The position numbers were made by a program, and so were the translations under genes. Below the pieces are notes generated by a model. The model worked only from the letters and a program-made list of their open reading frames with translations, was not told where the DNA came from and did no database searches. Below, in pieces: positions 37,470 through 47,459 of a stretch of 64,000 nucleotides of DNA. The stretch spans positions 37,874,988 through 37,938,987 of the forward strand of contig NC_069130.1 of the NCBI RefSeq assembly GCF_026914265.1, read 5' to 3'. This stretch comes from Mya arenaria (Eukaryota; Mollusca; Bivalvia; Myida; Myidae). Each line of letters opens with the position of its first letter. The stretch's first letter is position 1.

Positions 37470-40400
37470 ATGTTGAGTTATTTTCACCTTGCCGTTGTAA
37501 GTTTCGTGAAATGTTGTTTGGTTTTAAAGCATGCACGCATTATCAAGGAAGACAAACTTTTTCTTAAGACAATTGGATTTGAAATTCACAACTGTGGCGA
37601 CTTGAGCAGTCGTAGATATGAAAAACTGAAGGGTATATTTCAGGCGATTGTGCTACGAAATTGCAAAGACATGGCAAACTCATTTTTGGATTTCCTTCAG
37701 CGAAACGACAATGGCAACTTTACAATGTATCAAAGGGAAGAATGTATAGACCTTTTGGTTACATGGTATAGAGCATGCCTTGAATACAACACGTATTTTG
37801 ACAAACGCCTCAAGGGTATGTATACACCCTGCATATTTGACCACCCTTAAAGATGTATAATCCTACTTGGTTTCATTGGTAGTTCGGTACAGAATGAATT
37901 TATGTCTTAGTACTGATGATTTAACATTGAACAAGACAGTGATAGTTAATTACTTAACATAGTTTTTTGCTCGATCCAGGGGTAAAATATGTGTTTTTCG
38001 GCAAGTCGGTTGGTCTACTGCTTACCAAGTCCTCATCGTATAAGTACATGTAGTATCATATTGATTTCCTCATTATTATTATATTTACCAAAACTATATT
38101 AAAAAGAAGAAGAAAAAAATGTTGAACGCCTCAATGGTGAATGGAGATGGATTCATGAATAATACGTGCATCGTGCTTGTATTTATGTGTGTTTCACATA
38201 CTGTTAAACCCTGGGTTTTTGTGTGATACATGTGTTATTGTTCATAAAGATGTTGAATCAAATGTGTTAATTGTGATCTTGCTTCATATGGCAAAAACGT
38301 ATTTCAATTAAGTGCAAAGGTTTTAAACTCGAAAGTATATCTCGGAAGGGAGTTAGTAATTGTAAATTCAGCTGAAAATGCAAAACAAAAATACTCAAAA
38401 AATGGACAGACCAAAAGTCTGAACTATTTCAGAATATCTTAGTTAGAACATATTCTAATTATATATTGTTGGATTCAATTAAATTTAATTATTTTTCCTT
38501 ATTTTGCGAGATCTCAAACTACATACTTTCATTAAGATAAAACAAACTGTATTCTGCATTATGTAAAACAAGCACTATATGCATTGTTTCAGTTATGTCC
38601 ACTTTAGACCTGGCGGGAATCGACAATGTGTTGAGTTTAAAATCAATTCCAATCATATACTGTTCAACGGTGCCAATCCACGCAGATGCCAAATGTGTCC
38701 TTGAGTTTTACCCTGGGTACAAACAAAGGTCATTCCATCTGTTGGTATTTGGTTCGGTTCAAAATTTGATGCTCAACGATGATCGTGGCTTCATGAAAGA
38801 AGGGATGATTTCCATGTACATCGTGAGTGATATACTGAACTCGATGGAAAAGCAGCAGGTATATAAGCCCGTGCACATTCGTTATTTTTAAAGCTGCACT
38901 CTCACAATTTTACCATTTTTACAACTTTTTTATTTTTTGTCTTGGAAAGTGCAAATTTTTGAGAAGATATCTGCAAACCAATGATATAAAATTGCTGACA
39001 AAACATCAGTTCGTAGATTTTCATATTTCCGTTCGAAAATTAATGTTTTATGGCTTAAACCGTTTTAGGAAAAATGCATAAACATCAATTTTTGAACTAA
39101 AAATAAAAATCTGCGATCCATTGTTTTGTCAGCAGTCTTATATAATTGGTTTCCATGGATTTTCGCAAAAATTGGCTCGTTCCAAGACAAAAAATAAAAA
39201 AGTTGTCAAAACGTTCAATCTGTGAGAGTGCAGCTTTAAGATGTGTTGTTATGATATAGTGATGTATAATTATGTTCTTTTCTAAGACATGTGGTCGGTA
39301 TGCCCCAAACATTTATTGAGGAGTATATAGATGTGCCTCGTCCGTCAGAAGATATTGTTTATCAAAATAAAATCGACTGGAATATAAAAACGATGGACAA
39401 AGCAGTAAAATGGAATAATAGTAATAATGTTTGTAAAACAAACAAAACACCATATTCTATAAACAATGGTATGAAATATTAAAAGAGCAATTTTTTTAAC
39501 TCATTTTTATTATAAACGGAATAAATAAAACAATCATGATAATAATCAAACTGAGTTCTGATACTTTCTTTAAATCAATCACATTAAAAACGAAGATGCA
39601 GAAAATCAAGGATGGAAGTAAGCAACTGATAACCTACCTTTTAAAGGAAGAATTTGTACATTTAAACAAGCAACTCTAATATTTCTTCAAATAACATTAA
39701 CACCACTTTCAGAATAAAAAAATCGAACGCCTTTAGCAAAAGCAAATGAACGATTGGAATGACATAATGTAAATGGAAATCTATTTAGTCATTTTTAAGA
39801 ACAATACCAACAACCGAATTTCTTTCTATTTAAAATGCTGTACATGGTATACATAGTTCAGGTGTTGAACATCTATCATTCCATTGCTATGAAAGACAAC
39901 ACAGAGTACTGGCCCTGGACGTTATTGATTTTAGGCATATAGATCTTGAATTTAGTGTAACAATCCTGAGTTATTTATAAACCTCCTCACATGTGATGTA
40001 AGCCTATATACATGTGAAAATATGATGCCCATGGATAAGGTCAAGGACACTGCTATTAAATATTCAATAAAATTCAAAGTAAACAAAAGTTATAGACATA
40101 TGGTATGTAGACATGTGTAGGTATATTTCGAGAAACTATATGCGGAATAATGGACGTTTCTTTTGTGATAAAGGTTGTGTCCTATGGCCACATTCCTGGA
40201 TGTTTAATTTTTGTTTTTGTTTTTTGTAACATATATTTGTCGTAGTGCCGTTAATATTGTTTTGTTTTCCAATATGTAAACATTTTTACTGGGGTGATTT
40301 TCTTGCCGTGTTTCTAGGAGTTTGAATTATGATGGGTCACATTCCCTGTTTGGACAACACAAAAACAAGACATAAGCCATACCTTTCGAATGGTTAACGA

Positions 40401-42115
40401 TTGCTTGTGTTTGTTTCTGAATCTTTTTTAATATTGATGACGAGTGTCTGTTGTTTTAGGTGTTGGTGAGAAACATGCTAGATGAAAACATGCACTTATT
40501 AAAAGAGGACAAAATTCACACAATGGAAGGAAAAGTTGATATAGAATCTCAGAGATCGGATTGCAAGATGGTAGTCACTGCTGAAGTTGTAGAATTATCA
40601 TCATGGAAAATCATATCGCCCAGTTCAAAAGTGAGTATTTTATGAAAAAGGTTCGTCAGCCTATGAAATATTTTTCACAAAAACATCGACTGAAAGTGTT
40701 AACTTTTATGCCCCCCTTCGAAAAAGAGGGGTATATTGCTTTGCACATGTCGGTCGGTCGGTTGGTCGGTCGGTCGGTTGGTCCGTCGATCCGTCGGTAG
40801 ACCAAAGCTTGTCCGAGTGATAACTCAACAATTCCTGGACGTATGATCGTCAAACTTGACATGAAGGTTGAACCAGACCAGTAGATGAACTCTATTGATT
40901 TTAGGAGTCATCGGGTCAAAGGCCAAGGTCATAGTGACCTTTAATGGTAAAAGAATTGTAAAGCTTGTCCGAGTGATAGCTCAACAATGCCTAGACCTAT
41001 GATCATCAAACTTGATATGGAAGTTGGGCCTGACCAGTAGATGGCCACTATTGTTTTTGGGAGTCATCGCACCAAAGGTCAAGGTCACAGTGACCTTGAA
41101 TGGTAAAAGATTGTCCGAGTGATAACACGCAATGCCTACACGCATAGCCCTAAAACTTGACTTCGAGGTTGGGCTTGACCAGTAGATGACCCCTATTGAT
41201 TTTAGGGGTCTTCGGGACAAAGGTCAAGGTCAAAGTGACCTTGCATGATAAAAGGTTGTCCGAGTGATAACTCGACAATGCAAGCACCAATGGCCCTCAA
41301 ACTTGACTTGGAGGTTGGGCCTGACCAGTTGATGACCCCTATTGATTTTACGGGTCAAAGGTCAAGATCACAGTGACCTTGAACGAAAAAAGCTTGTTTG
41401 TGTGATAACTTGACAATACCTGCACCCATGGCCCTCAAACTTGACATTTAGGTTTTTGGTGACCAGCTTATGACCCCTTGGGATTGATGGATTTTGAGGT
41501 CATAGAGTCAAAGGTCATGGTCATAAAACACTCTATCCGCACACTTTGAATGGTCATGATCTTAAAACTGCCTCAGAGGCATCCATCCATGTCATTTTTG
41601 TCCATGCACATTTCATTCAATTGTCCATATAATCTTGACAACATGGCGCTCAGCCGGGGGGCGGGGGGGGGGGCATAATGTTTGACAAACATCTCTTGTT
41701 ATATTTATGTTTGATTTTGTGAATCTGTTATTTATATTTCTTTTAGATGTGCGACCTAAAAGGGCTTATTCCAAAATGCACGCGCTGTGGCGGCTTCAAG
41801 ATAGGCGCTAGCTTTTTCGAAGAACACCATGCGGTCTTACACTGGAAACTGGAAACAGACTTTACAGAAAATCCTTCTTTATTGTCAGAACTCCTCTGCC
41901 ACTTTGATGTAAAGGTTCAAATGATGACCACGCCCATTTTGGCTAGACAAAGGATGGTCGTGAACGTTACTTCACAAAGGTATGACCCCGCTTGGAATAT
42001 CGTATTCATTTTGAACCCCTTTATTAAATTTTTGGGTAAGAACATGTCACTTTGGTTTTGCAACGCGACATTCGGGGGCTTTTTAAGGGGAAATCGATTT
42101 TCGGGTACTCAGTAA
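37470..42115 (+). CDS. Unrecognised four-exon gene, copy A (383 residues)
   Basis: Exons 37470-37815, 38593-38858, 40460-40630 and 41747-42115. Donors are GTATGT, GTATAT and GTGAGT and acceptors are TTTCAG or TTTTAG; phases 1, 0, 0 join cleanly. The start ATG sits in a strong context (gccgccATG). Exon 1 (1-115) looks helical, ending 'ECIDLLVTWYRACLEYNTYF'. Exon 2 (116-204) looks like an alpha/beta core ('FHLLVFGSVQNLM', 'GMISMYIVSDILNSMEK'). Exon 3 (205-261) is charged. Exon 4 opens with C-x2-C-x12-H-x4-H (CTRCGG...EEHHAVLH), a C2H2-like zinc-finger spacing, then a beta-rich tail ending SGTQ. There is no signal peptide or obvious transmembrane helix. AATAAA lies at 42583-42588. I cannot place the family. 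Same-phase exons and protein-level conservation with copy B argue that it is a real gene. Confidence 0.7.
38888..39238. mobile_element. MITE with AAAGCTGCACTCTCAC ends in intron 2 of copy A
   Basis: The left terminus AAAGCTGCACTCTCACA and right terminus TGTGAGAGTGCAGCTTT are inverted copies, and much of the 350 bp interior is self-complementary ('ttttgtcttggaa' against 'ttccaagacaaaa'). TTAA borders both ends. The paralogous site in copy B reads 'tatatTTAAgatgtg' without the element, so the insertion postdates the duplication. A TTAA target suggests piggyBac-type mobilisation. Confidence 0.9.
40706..41678. mobile_element. 973 bp TTATGCCCCCC-ended element in intron 3 of copy A
   Basis: The left end TTATGCCCCCCTTCG and right end 'ggggggcataa' are inverted. 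Next to the left end is a ggtc-rich tract (cggtcggtcggttggtcggt). The interior has five units of about 150 bp starting near 40810, 40963, 41112, 41258 and 41396, with 'gtccgagtgataactc', 'accagtagatgacc', 'ctattgattttaggggtc' and 'caaggtcacagtgacctt'. It is absent from the 101 bp intron of copy B. This repeat style is widespread in bivalves. Confidence 0.88.
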
Positions 42116-42582
42116 GCAAACAATCAAAGTTATGCATTATTCGGTACACACAATCTCAAAATCTCGAAATAGTATTAGTTATGCAGAATACTGGCAGAGA
42201 TTGGATGAGTTTTCGGTAAGGGGGTGGGGATTTACCGTGACATCAAATGGGAATAAAGATATATACCCGTCACCTAAAGAGAATAAGTACGTTTTTTATT
42301 AGTATGTTTATTCTGAGTATGTTTTGTGGTCTAATAGTTTTCAATTGAACTTTCACAGGCTAGGCTCAATATGTATTGTTAGAAAACTTTTGAGATTATT
42401 TTTTGGCATTTTCAGTCCATTCATGCATTGTGATAGGACATTGTACCAGCGGAAGGAATGAGCAAAGAAAGATGTTTAACAACAACAGCGACAACAACAA
42501 AGAGGAGATTTACAAAACAGGAAGGCAGTCCAATCGTGCATGAATTGAATCAATCGGGGAAAACACAACCTTGGACAATTTG

Positions 42583-42588
42583 AATAAA
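42583..42588 (+). terminator. Polyadenylation signal AATAAA, gene copy A
   Basis: Lies 468 nt after the stop in sequence that is almost identical in copy B, where the signal is at 50257-50262. Confidence 0.45.
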
Positions 42589-42884
42589 ACATACGTTTTA
42601 AGGCCAAACTGCCCAGCATTTTTTGTTGTGAAATTGTGAAATATAAAGACAGCATATGATGTTAGTCGCCCCGCTGTCCAAAACTTAAAGTATCATCTAA
42701 CTCCAATTGTCCAATATTCTATTTGCATTGGCATGTGTATACATGTAATTAATTATGATACTGATATACTGATATGATGCTTCGATACCACATGCTACAT
42801 TGTATTAAAATATCTTGGTGCACGTCGTTAATCTTTTGTTTCGTTCAACAAAAATGCAGAGTGGTTATGCAGGCATTGTCACTA

Positions 42885-42950
42885 AACCGGATTTATGTTT
42901 AAGCTTTTTGCTACTGAGCATGTTTCTGTAGCTGTTTGCATATATATTGA
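42885..42950 (+). repeat. R1 fragment in 3' flank, copy A
   Basis: 'actaaaccggatttatgttt', 'ttgctactgagcatgtttctgtag'. It is opposite in orientation to the fragment at 35190. Confidence 0.6.
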
Positions 42951-43230
42951 AGAAGATACGAACATACAGTATTATATGCTAAAAGAGTGATACTGCAACG
43001 GAACAAATAATTGTGCACAACGGCGTGTTCTTCATAAATTCTACTCCAAACAAGGACGATTTGTTGACCACGTTGTGTCACTGGTGTCGCTGCATGAGTG
43101 TCAAAATGGTCCTTGAATTAAGTTCATTGAAACCAGAGGAACAACTGTTATAACTTTTACCAGATTCTATTCAATATTCCCTGGGGGACATAAAGTCAAA
43201 GGCTTTTAGGTCACATTTAACATGACTTAA

Positions 43231-43350
43231 TGTACGAGTCAATTGTAAACACGCCCCCCCCCCAAGGTCCGGGGAATAGCAGGGACTTGACGAACTGCTG
43301 GTGAAATTCCCGCCAAATGCAAGAGATCCTAAATAAGGCATATTCTTGCA
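43231..43350. mobile_element. Truncated Harbinger-like MITE (family R3), copy A
   Basis: Left end 'tgtacgagtcaattgtaaac', then a C run, 'ggggaatagcagggact', 'gaactgctggtgaaattcc' and 'aataaggcatattc'. The element then stops and R2-type sequence follows. The complete paralogous element is at 50855-51168. Confidence 0.75.
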
Positions 43351-43369
43351 TACCGGACGTGTGTTTCCG

Positions 43370-43560
43370 GTCATGTGGCCGGTGCTGGAAAAACTCATCT
43401 TACACCCACCATGTAAGATGAGTCACGCGCAACAACGCGCCACTTCTTATTTCTTTTATTGTATATTTTATGAAAAGTATATTATGCAATTTCAATAAAG
43501 CGGAATCAAAAATATAAGTATACAATACTTTTAATTAAAAATGAAAATAAATACTCGGGG
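43370..43560. repeat. Dispersed repeat family R2, second copy
   Basis: Matches 26380-26570 ('atgtaagatgagtcacgcgc', 'caacaacgcgcc', 'atttcaataaag'). It abuts the truncated MITE, so its arrival or a linked deletion removed the MITE's right half. Confidence 0.7.
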
Positions 43561-44275
43561 GGTAAAGATTACGGTCGGTCGGGTGACCAGAAACAAGAAC
43601 TCTTTTTTTTTTGGGGGGGGGGGGTGCCTTAACCATTGTATATGTGAACAATAAGTAGCTTATAAACAATGGACAAATCTAACCTAAAAGGCTTCCGGAA
43701 AATTGTTTATTCGTTCAAACCCGGCAGATCATTTGATTTTAGCTCTTTTATATCACATATTGTTAAACAGTATACCAGTATACAATATCCGATCTTCTTT
43801 AAGTGCATGCTTTTAACAAAAACCTTGCAATATATATATTTATTGATATACAACACAATAACTTGCTTTTTGTAGGAATGCTTAAACGCAGCGTTTGTCA
43901 AAGGACCCAACCATTTAAGATAACAATCTTGAGTACTTGAAAACAAATCATATCAAATATCAAAACTTTTTACTTTTGCTGTAAGGTTTGCGTTCTGTAA
44001 TCTTGGTTACTAGGAAATAGTATGAAAATGCAGTTTCGGGAAATGCTAGAACGTGCATTTCTTGTCATTGATTGTGTCGGGTCATACAGCAAGGAGCCAT
44101 CTCGAGAGCACATGGCTGTGTGTCTTTAACCTTGATCGTCAATTATATCCAAGCAATATCGGCGCATGCATGTTAAGCTATAAATAAACACATATATGAA
44201 GTATCTACCGCGACACAAGAGAACAGCTGCGCTAAATGTATAAGCGGTAGAAAGAATATAATGGTAAGTCCAATC
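43561..44275. other. Between the duplicated genes: no gene recognised
   Basis: Contains a T run followed by a G run at about 43602-43625 and only anonymous short frames. Confidence 0.35.
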
Positions 44276-44482
44276 GTTGTAATGTGTCGCAAGGTTAGCG
44301 GAAACGACGAAAGAAGTGACAGGTTCAGCATTTGTCGCACCGGAGGTTGATGTTCTAGTAACAGCGGGTTTCGCATTGGCGATTGTTGTCCCAGTTACAT
44401 CGGGTTTCGCATCAGCGATTGGTTTCCCAGATACAGCAAGTGTCGCGTCGGCGATAGTATCGGAGGAGGTGACAAGAGCTTA
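44275..44482 (+). repeat. Coding-like 36 bp tandem repeat
   Basis: Three adjoining 36 bp units (from about 44352 to 44460), plus a fourth diverged unit just upstream, translate in one plus-strand frame as variants of 'VTSGFASAIGFP', followed by EEVTRA and a stop. The frame is open from about 44285 but has no ATG, so if coding it would be a last exon. Period is an exact multiple of three. No product assigned. Confidence 0.4.
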
Positions 44483-44879
44483 ATTTTGTGTTTTGTTTTT
44501 AAAGTCTAAGTTTCAGGCGTTAATTGTAGCTATTTATCTCTCGTTTCTGTGTAACCAACAACTTCTTATTCAGTATTTTCTCTTTGAGTATTTCTATTGA
44601 ATGGATATTTTCCTAAAAAGTGCAGATAATCATTTCAATATCATCTAAGAAGTTACTCTCCCTTGCATTTTCAATGTGTTTGAAATGATATGCAATGGTC
44701 TGTCTGTGGCCGTATCTTGGTGATTGTAGTTTCTGCAAATTCATGGTAGGTTGATTACGGAACCAACACGGTCGATACGCGTAATGAACATGTTGTGTCA
44801 GGTTCGTACCCTAATTTACATAACAAAAGAAGTAGCATAACGTTAAAGTTAATGATTGTTTAAGCAAAAGGATAAACAA

Positions 44880-45070
44880 GTATTCATTGCGACGTCACGT
44901 TACGTACGTCGTGCCAAATCCATGACATTACATGCTCGTCGTTGGGGCTTAAGTAGCGCTTTCGCTTCCTTTTTTGTCAATCATAACCTTTATATTAGTC
45001 ATATTACGACACTTTTGTCAATCAATTATTGTAGAATTTACAAAATAAGTAACGTTGATGGCTACTTTGT
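44880..45070. repeat. Counterpart of 30340-30540
   Basis: Shares 'ctttcgctt...ttttttgtcaatcat' and 'acaaaataagtaacgtt' with the earlier region. Confidence 0.5.
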
Positions 45071-45600
45071 TCCGTTTAAAAAAGGGAATTAACTCTAAAT
45101 GAACACAGACTGACGTAACATCACGCATAACTGACACTTACTTATATATAAATAGCAATTTGGGAATCCAGATCATTTACATAGAGCGATGTCAGATTTT
45201 GCTGTAAATTAATCAGATAGAACATTTCAGTCCGGATGTATATATTGTATAGGAATTCAAAATTGGCCTAAATAGAATCTAAGAACATAGTAACTTATCA
45301 AATTGTTCGGTATGAATAACTGACAAATACAACGATGTTAGTTTAAATACGACCCTGAGCTCCGACATTGTTTACAAACACCACAAAGGTTAATTAATCT
45401 TGACATCAACATCCGCTTATCATGCGTAGTTGACCGCTCCTTATTACGAAAACCTTGAAGCTTACATTAAACTCAATCAGATTTCATTGAAACTTTCACA
45501 TTGTTTTTTTTCTTCAATTTAGGAATATTGGCAACCTACCCAAAAGTTTAAAGTATATTTAAACTTAAGATTTGGTTTGATCAATATTGTTTTGAATCAA
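45071..45600. other. Intergenic, nothing recognised
   Basis: AT-rich sequence without gene features. Confidence 0.35.
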
Positions 45601-45824
45601 GTTCACAGTATATCGATCCGGGTATTGATCATATGGGCCGCGACGTGTGATTTTGTAGAATCGGATATATTCCTTACAAATAAAAAGATAAAAAAACAAC
45701 AATATTAGTGCTAATAATGAATTTTTTGATATGCTATAACTACTTCGATTTTTTTCTTGCATGGAAAGACATTACAATATAATTTTCTGTAGGTTTTATA
45801 ACAAGTACTTAATAATATAATGAA

Positions 45825-46000
45825 AATACAGTGACAAGACCAGTAATCAAACCATCAAATATAACCCCCTTTTAAATGCACAAGGTAAGAGCCTAAACGA
45901 CATTGAACGGGAGATACACACGCATCAAATTAGCTTTACCGATAAAAAAATGGGATTACTGCCTCAGGGAAACTCGGGATCATTGGAAAACTGTCTTAAC
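45825..46000 (-). repeat. Diverged R1 repeat at left of duplicated gene, copy B
   Basis: 'tacagtgacaagaccagtaatc', 'gcacaaggtaagagcctaaa', 'gctttaccgataaaa', 'atgggattactgcc'. Equivalent of 35190-35390. Confidence 0.5.
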
Positions 46001-46828
46001 CCATGTTTCAATAGTTTTCAAGTTCTTTCCCATGAATTATTTGGACAAAATCAAACTGTCGTGTGTGTTTTTATAAAATAGAATATCAATCATTTATAGG
46101 GATGTCTGTGTACGATTAAAAATACACTATCATTGACAGCCATTTGGTATAGAGATACGAAAATAATTAATGCATGCTATTTGAACCATGTCTTTTGCTT
46201 TTCATGTGTGTGATATCAAATTAAGAGGTCAAAGTTTGCACCGCATGATCATGCTCTTCCATAATTATATAAAAGAAAGTTGTTTGTATCAGAGTAACTA
46301 TTAAAGTGCACGGTTTTACTAACGGTAATACGAAAAAATGTTTAGGAAGTTATTTTATCCCATTTACTGTAAGATAGCAATATATTTCACCGAGTCAGCA
46401 CTAGGCGTACTTGATAAAAAGTTGGAATGTAACGCCATATATGTTGTTATTTCAACCACTGCTACATTTCGATAAACTTACTATTTCAAACGGTGAGTAA
46501 ATCAGGATATGATCCACCGTTAATTTTCAACAAACCGCCGAATAGCATGAAATAGCGATATAATCATGAACGTTTCAGTATTGCTTCCTGAAATATACGT
46601 TAATGGAAAAATAAAATAAATCAATAATGGTAAGTTTTTGTCCGAAGGGCCAAAATCGTGCAGCGCGGTTCGTTTATAAATAATATATCAAGACAGTGAA
46701 GTTTACTTATCCTACGCAATCTCCAATACGGGTAGAGAGTATATGTCTCATGGCTTTCAAATGTAAGAACATAAATACTACATTAAATAAAGAATCATTT
46801 GGGGAGCGGTGCAAAAGGACGAACCAAA

Positions 46829-47255
46829 ATGAACGGGATAGTTAGAATTCATAAACGTTTAGAACATACTGATTATAACAGATGTATCTAATTTTAATAA
46901 AATTCAAGGGCCGAATGGGTGAATATTTGGCTGTCGAAATATCTCAGTAAGTTAAACTGATGACAGTGAATTAAATGGAAAAAAAACAACAAGGAACACT
47001 ATGAAGATGTCTATAAAACAGTTCGATGATCCTTTTTGTTTTGGAAGACAGTGGCCTACATGTAGGTGGGTCAATCGATACAAAATATTGACATTTATTT
47101 CACCTAACGAAGGAAAAACGCAAGTAAGAATGTGCAAACTTTGTTTTTGAGGGGGAAAATGTGCAGAATTCGAGAGGAACAGAGTTGTGCGCAAATGTTT
47201 TCATGTGGAAGAAAAATGAGCGAAGATATCGTTAGCGCAAAAAGGACGACATTTT
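46829..47255 (+). pseudogene. Broken counterpart of the 36622-37056 frame, copy B
   Basis: Starts ATGAACGG after a conserved upstream block and matches copy A for about 19 codons (MNGIV.HKRL) before a stop. Later blocks are out of frame, including a damaged version of the ATGTGC triple repeat at 47131-47250. It is clearly not translatable as one protein. Confidence 0.65.
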
Positions 47256-47459
47256 ACATTTGCGACGATTTTCAATATCATATTTTTAACATATTTGAAA
47301 TATGTTTTTTGGATCATAGATAACAGAAGATAAAGAAAATCAAAATTATCTAACCAAAATCATTTTTAAACATGAAATTGGAGCGATGGTTATTTTTACA
47401 TTTACCTCATTCCGGAAGTTGTGATTACGAATGTTGTGGAAAACCTCCATTGTTCAGCC

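Larger units (their letters stand above)
34960..43350 (+). repeat. Segmental duplication, copy A
   Basis: Paired with 45600-51170. Matching blocks occur in order: the region near 35000-35080 ('ttacaaataaaaa'-type AT stretch after 'ccgcg'), an inverted R1 fragment (35190), the upstream ORF block (36622), the four gene exons, the 3' flank, a plus-strand R1 fragment (42885) and a MITE terminus (43231). Copy A is about 3 kb longer, largely through insertions in introns 2 and 3. Confidence 0.8.
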
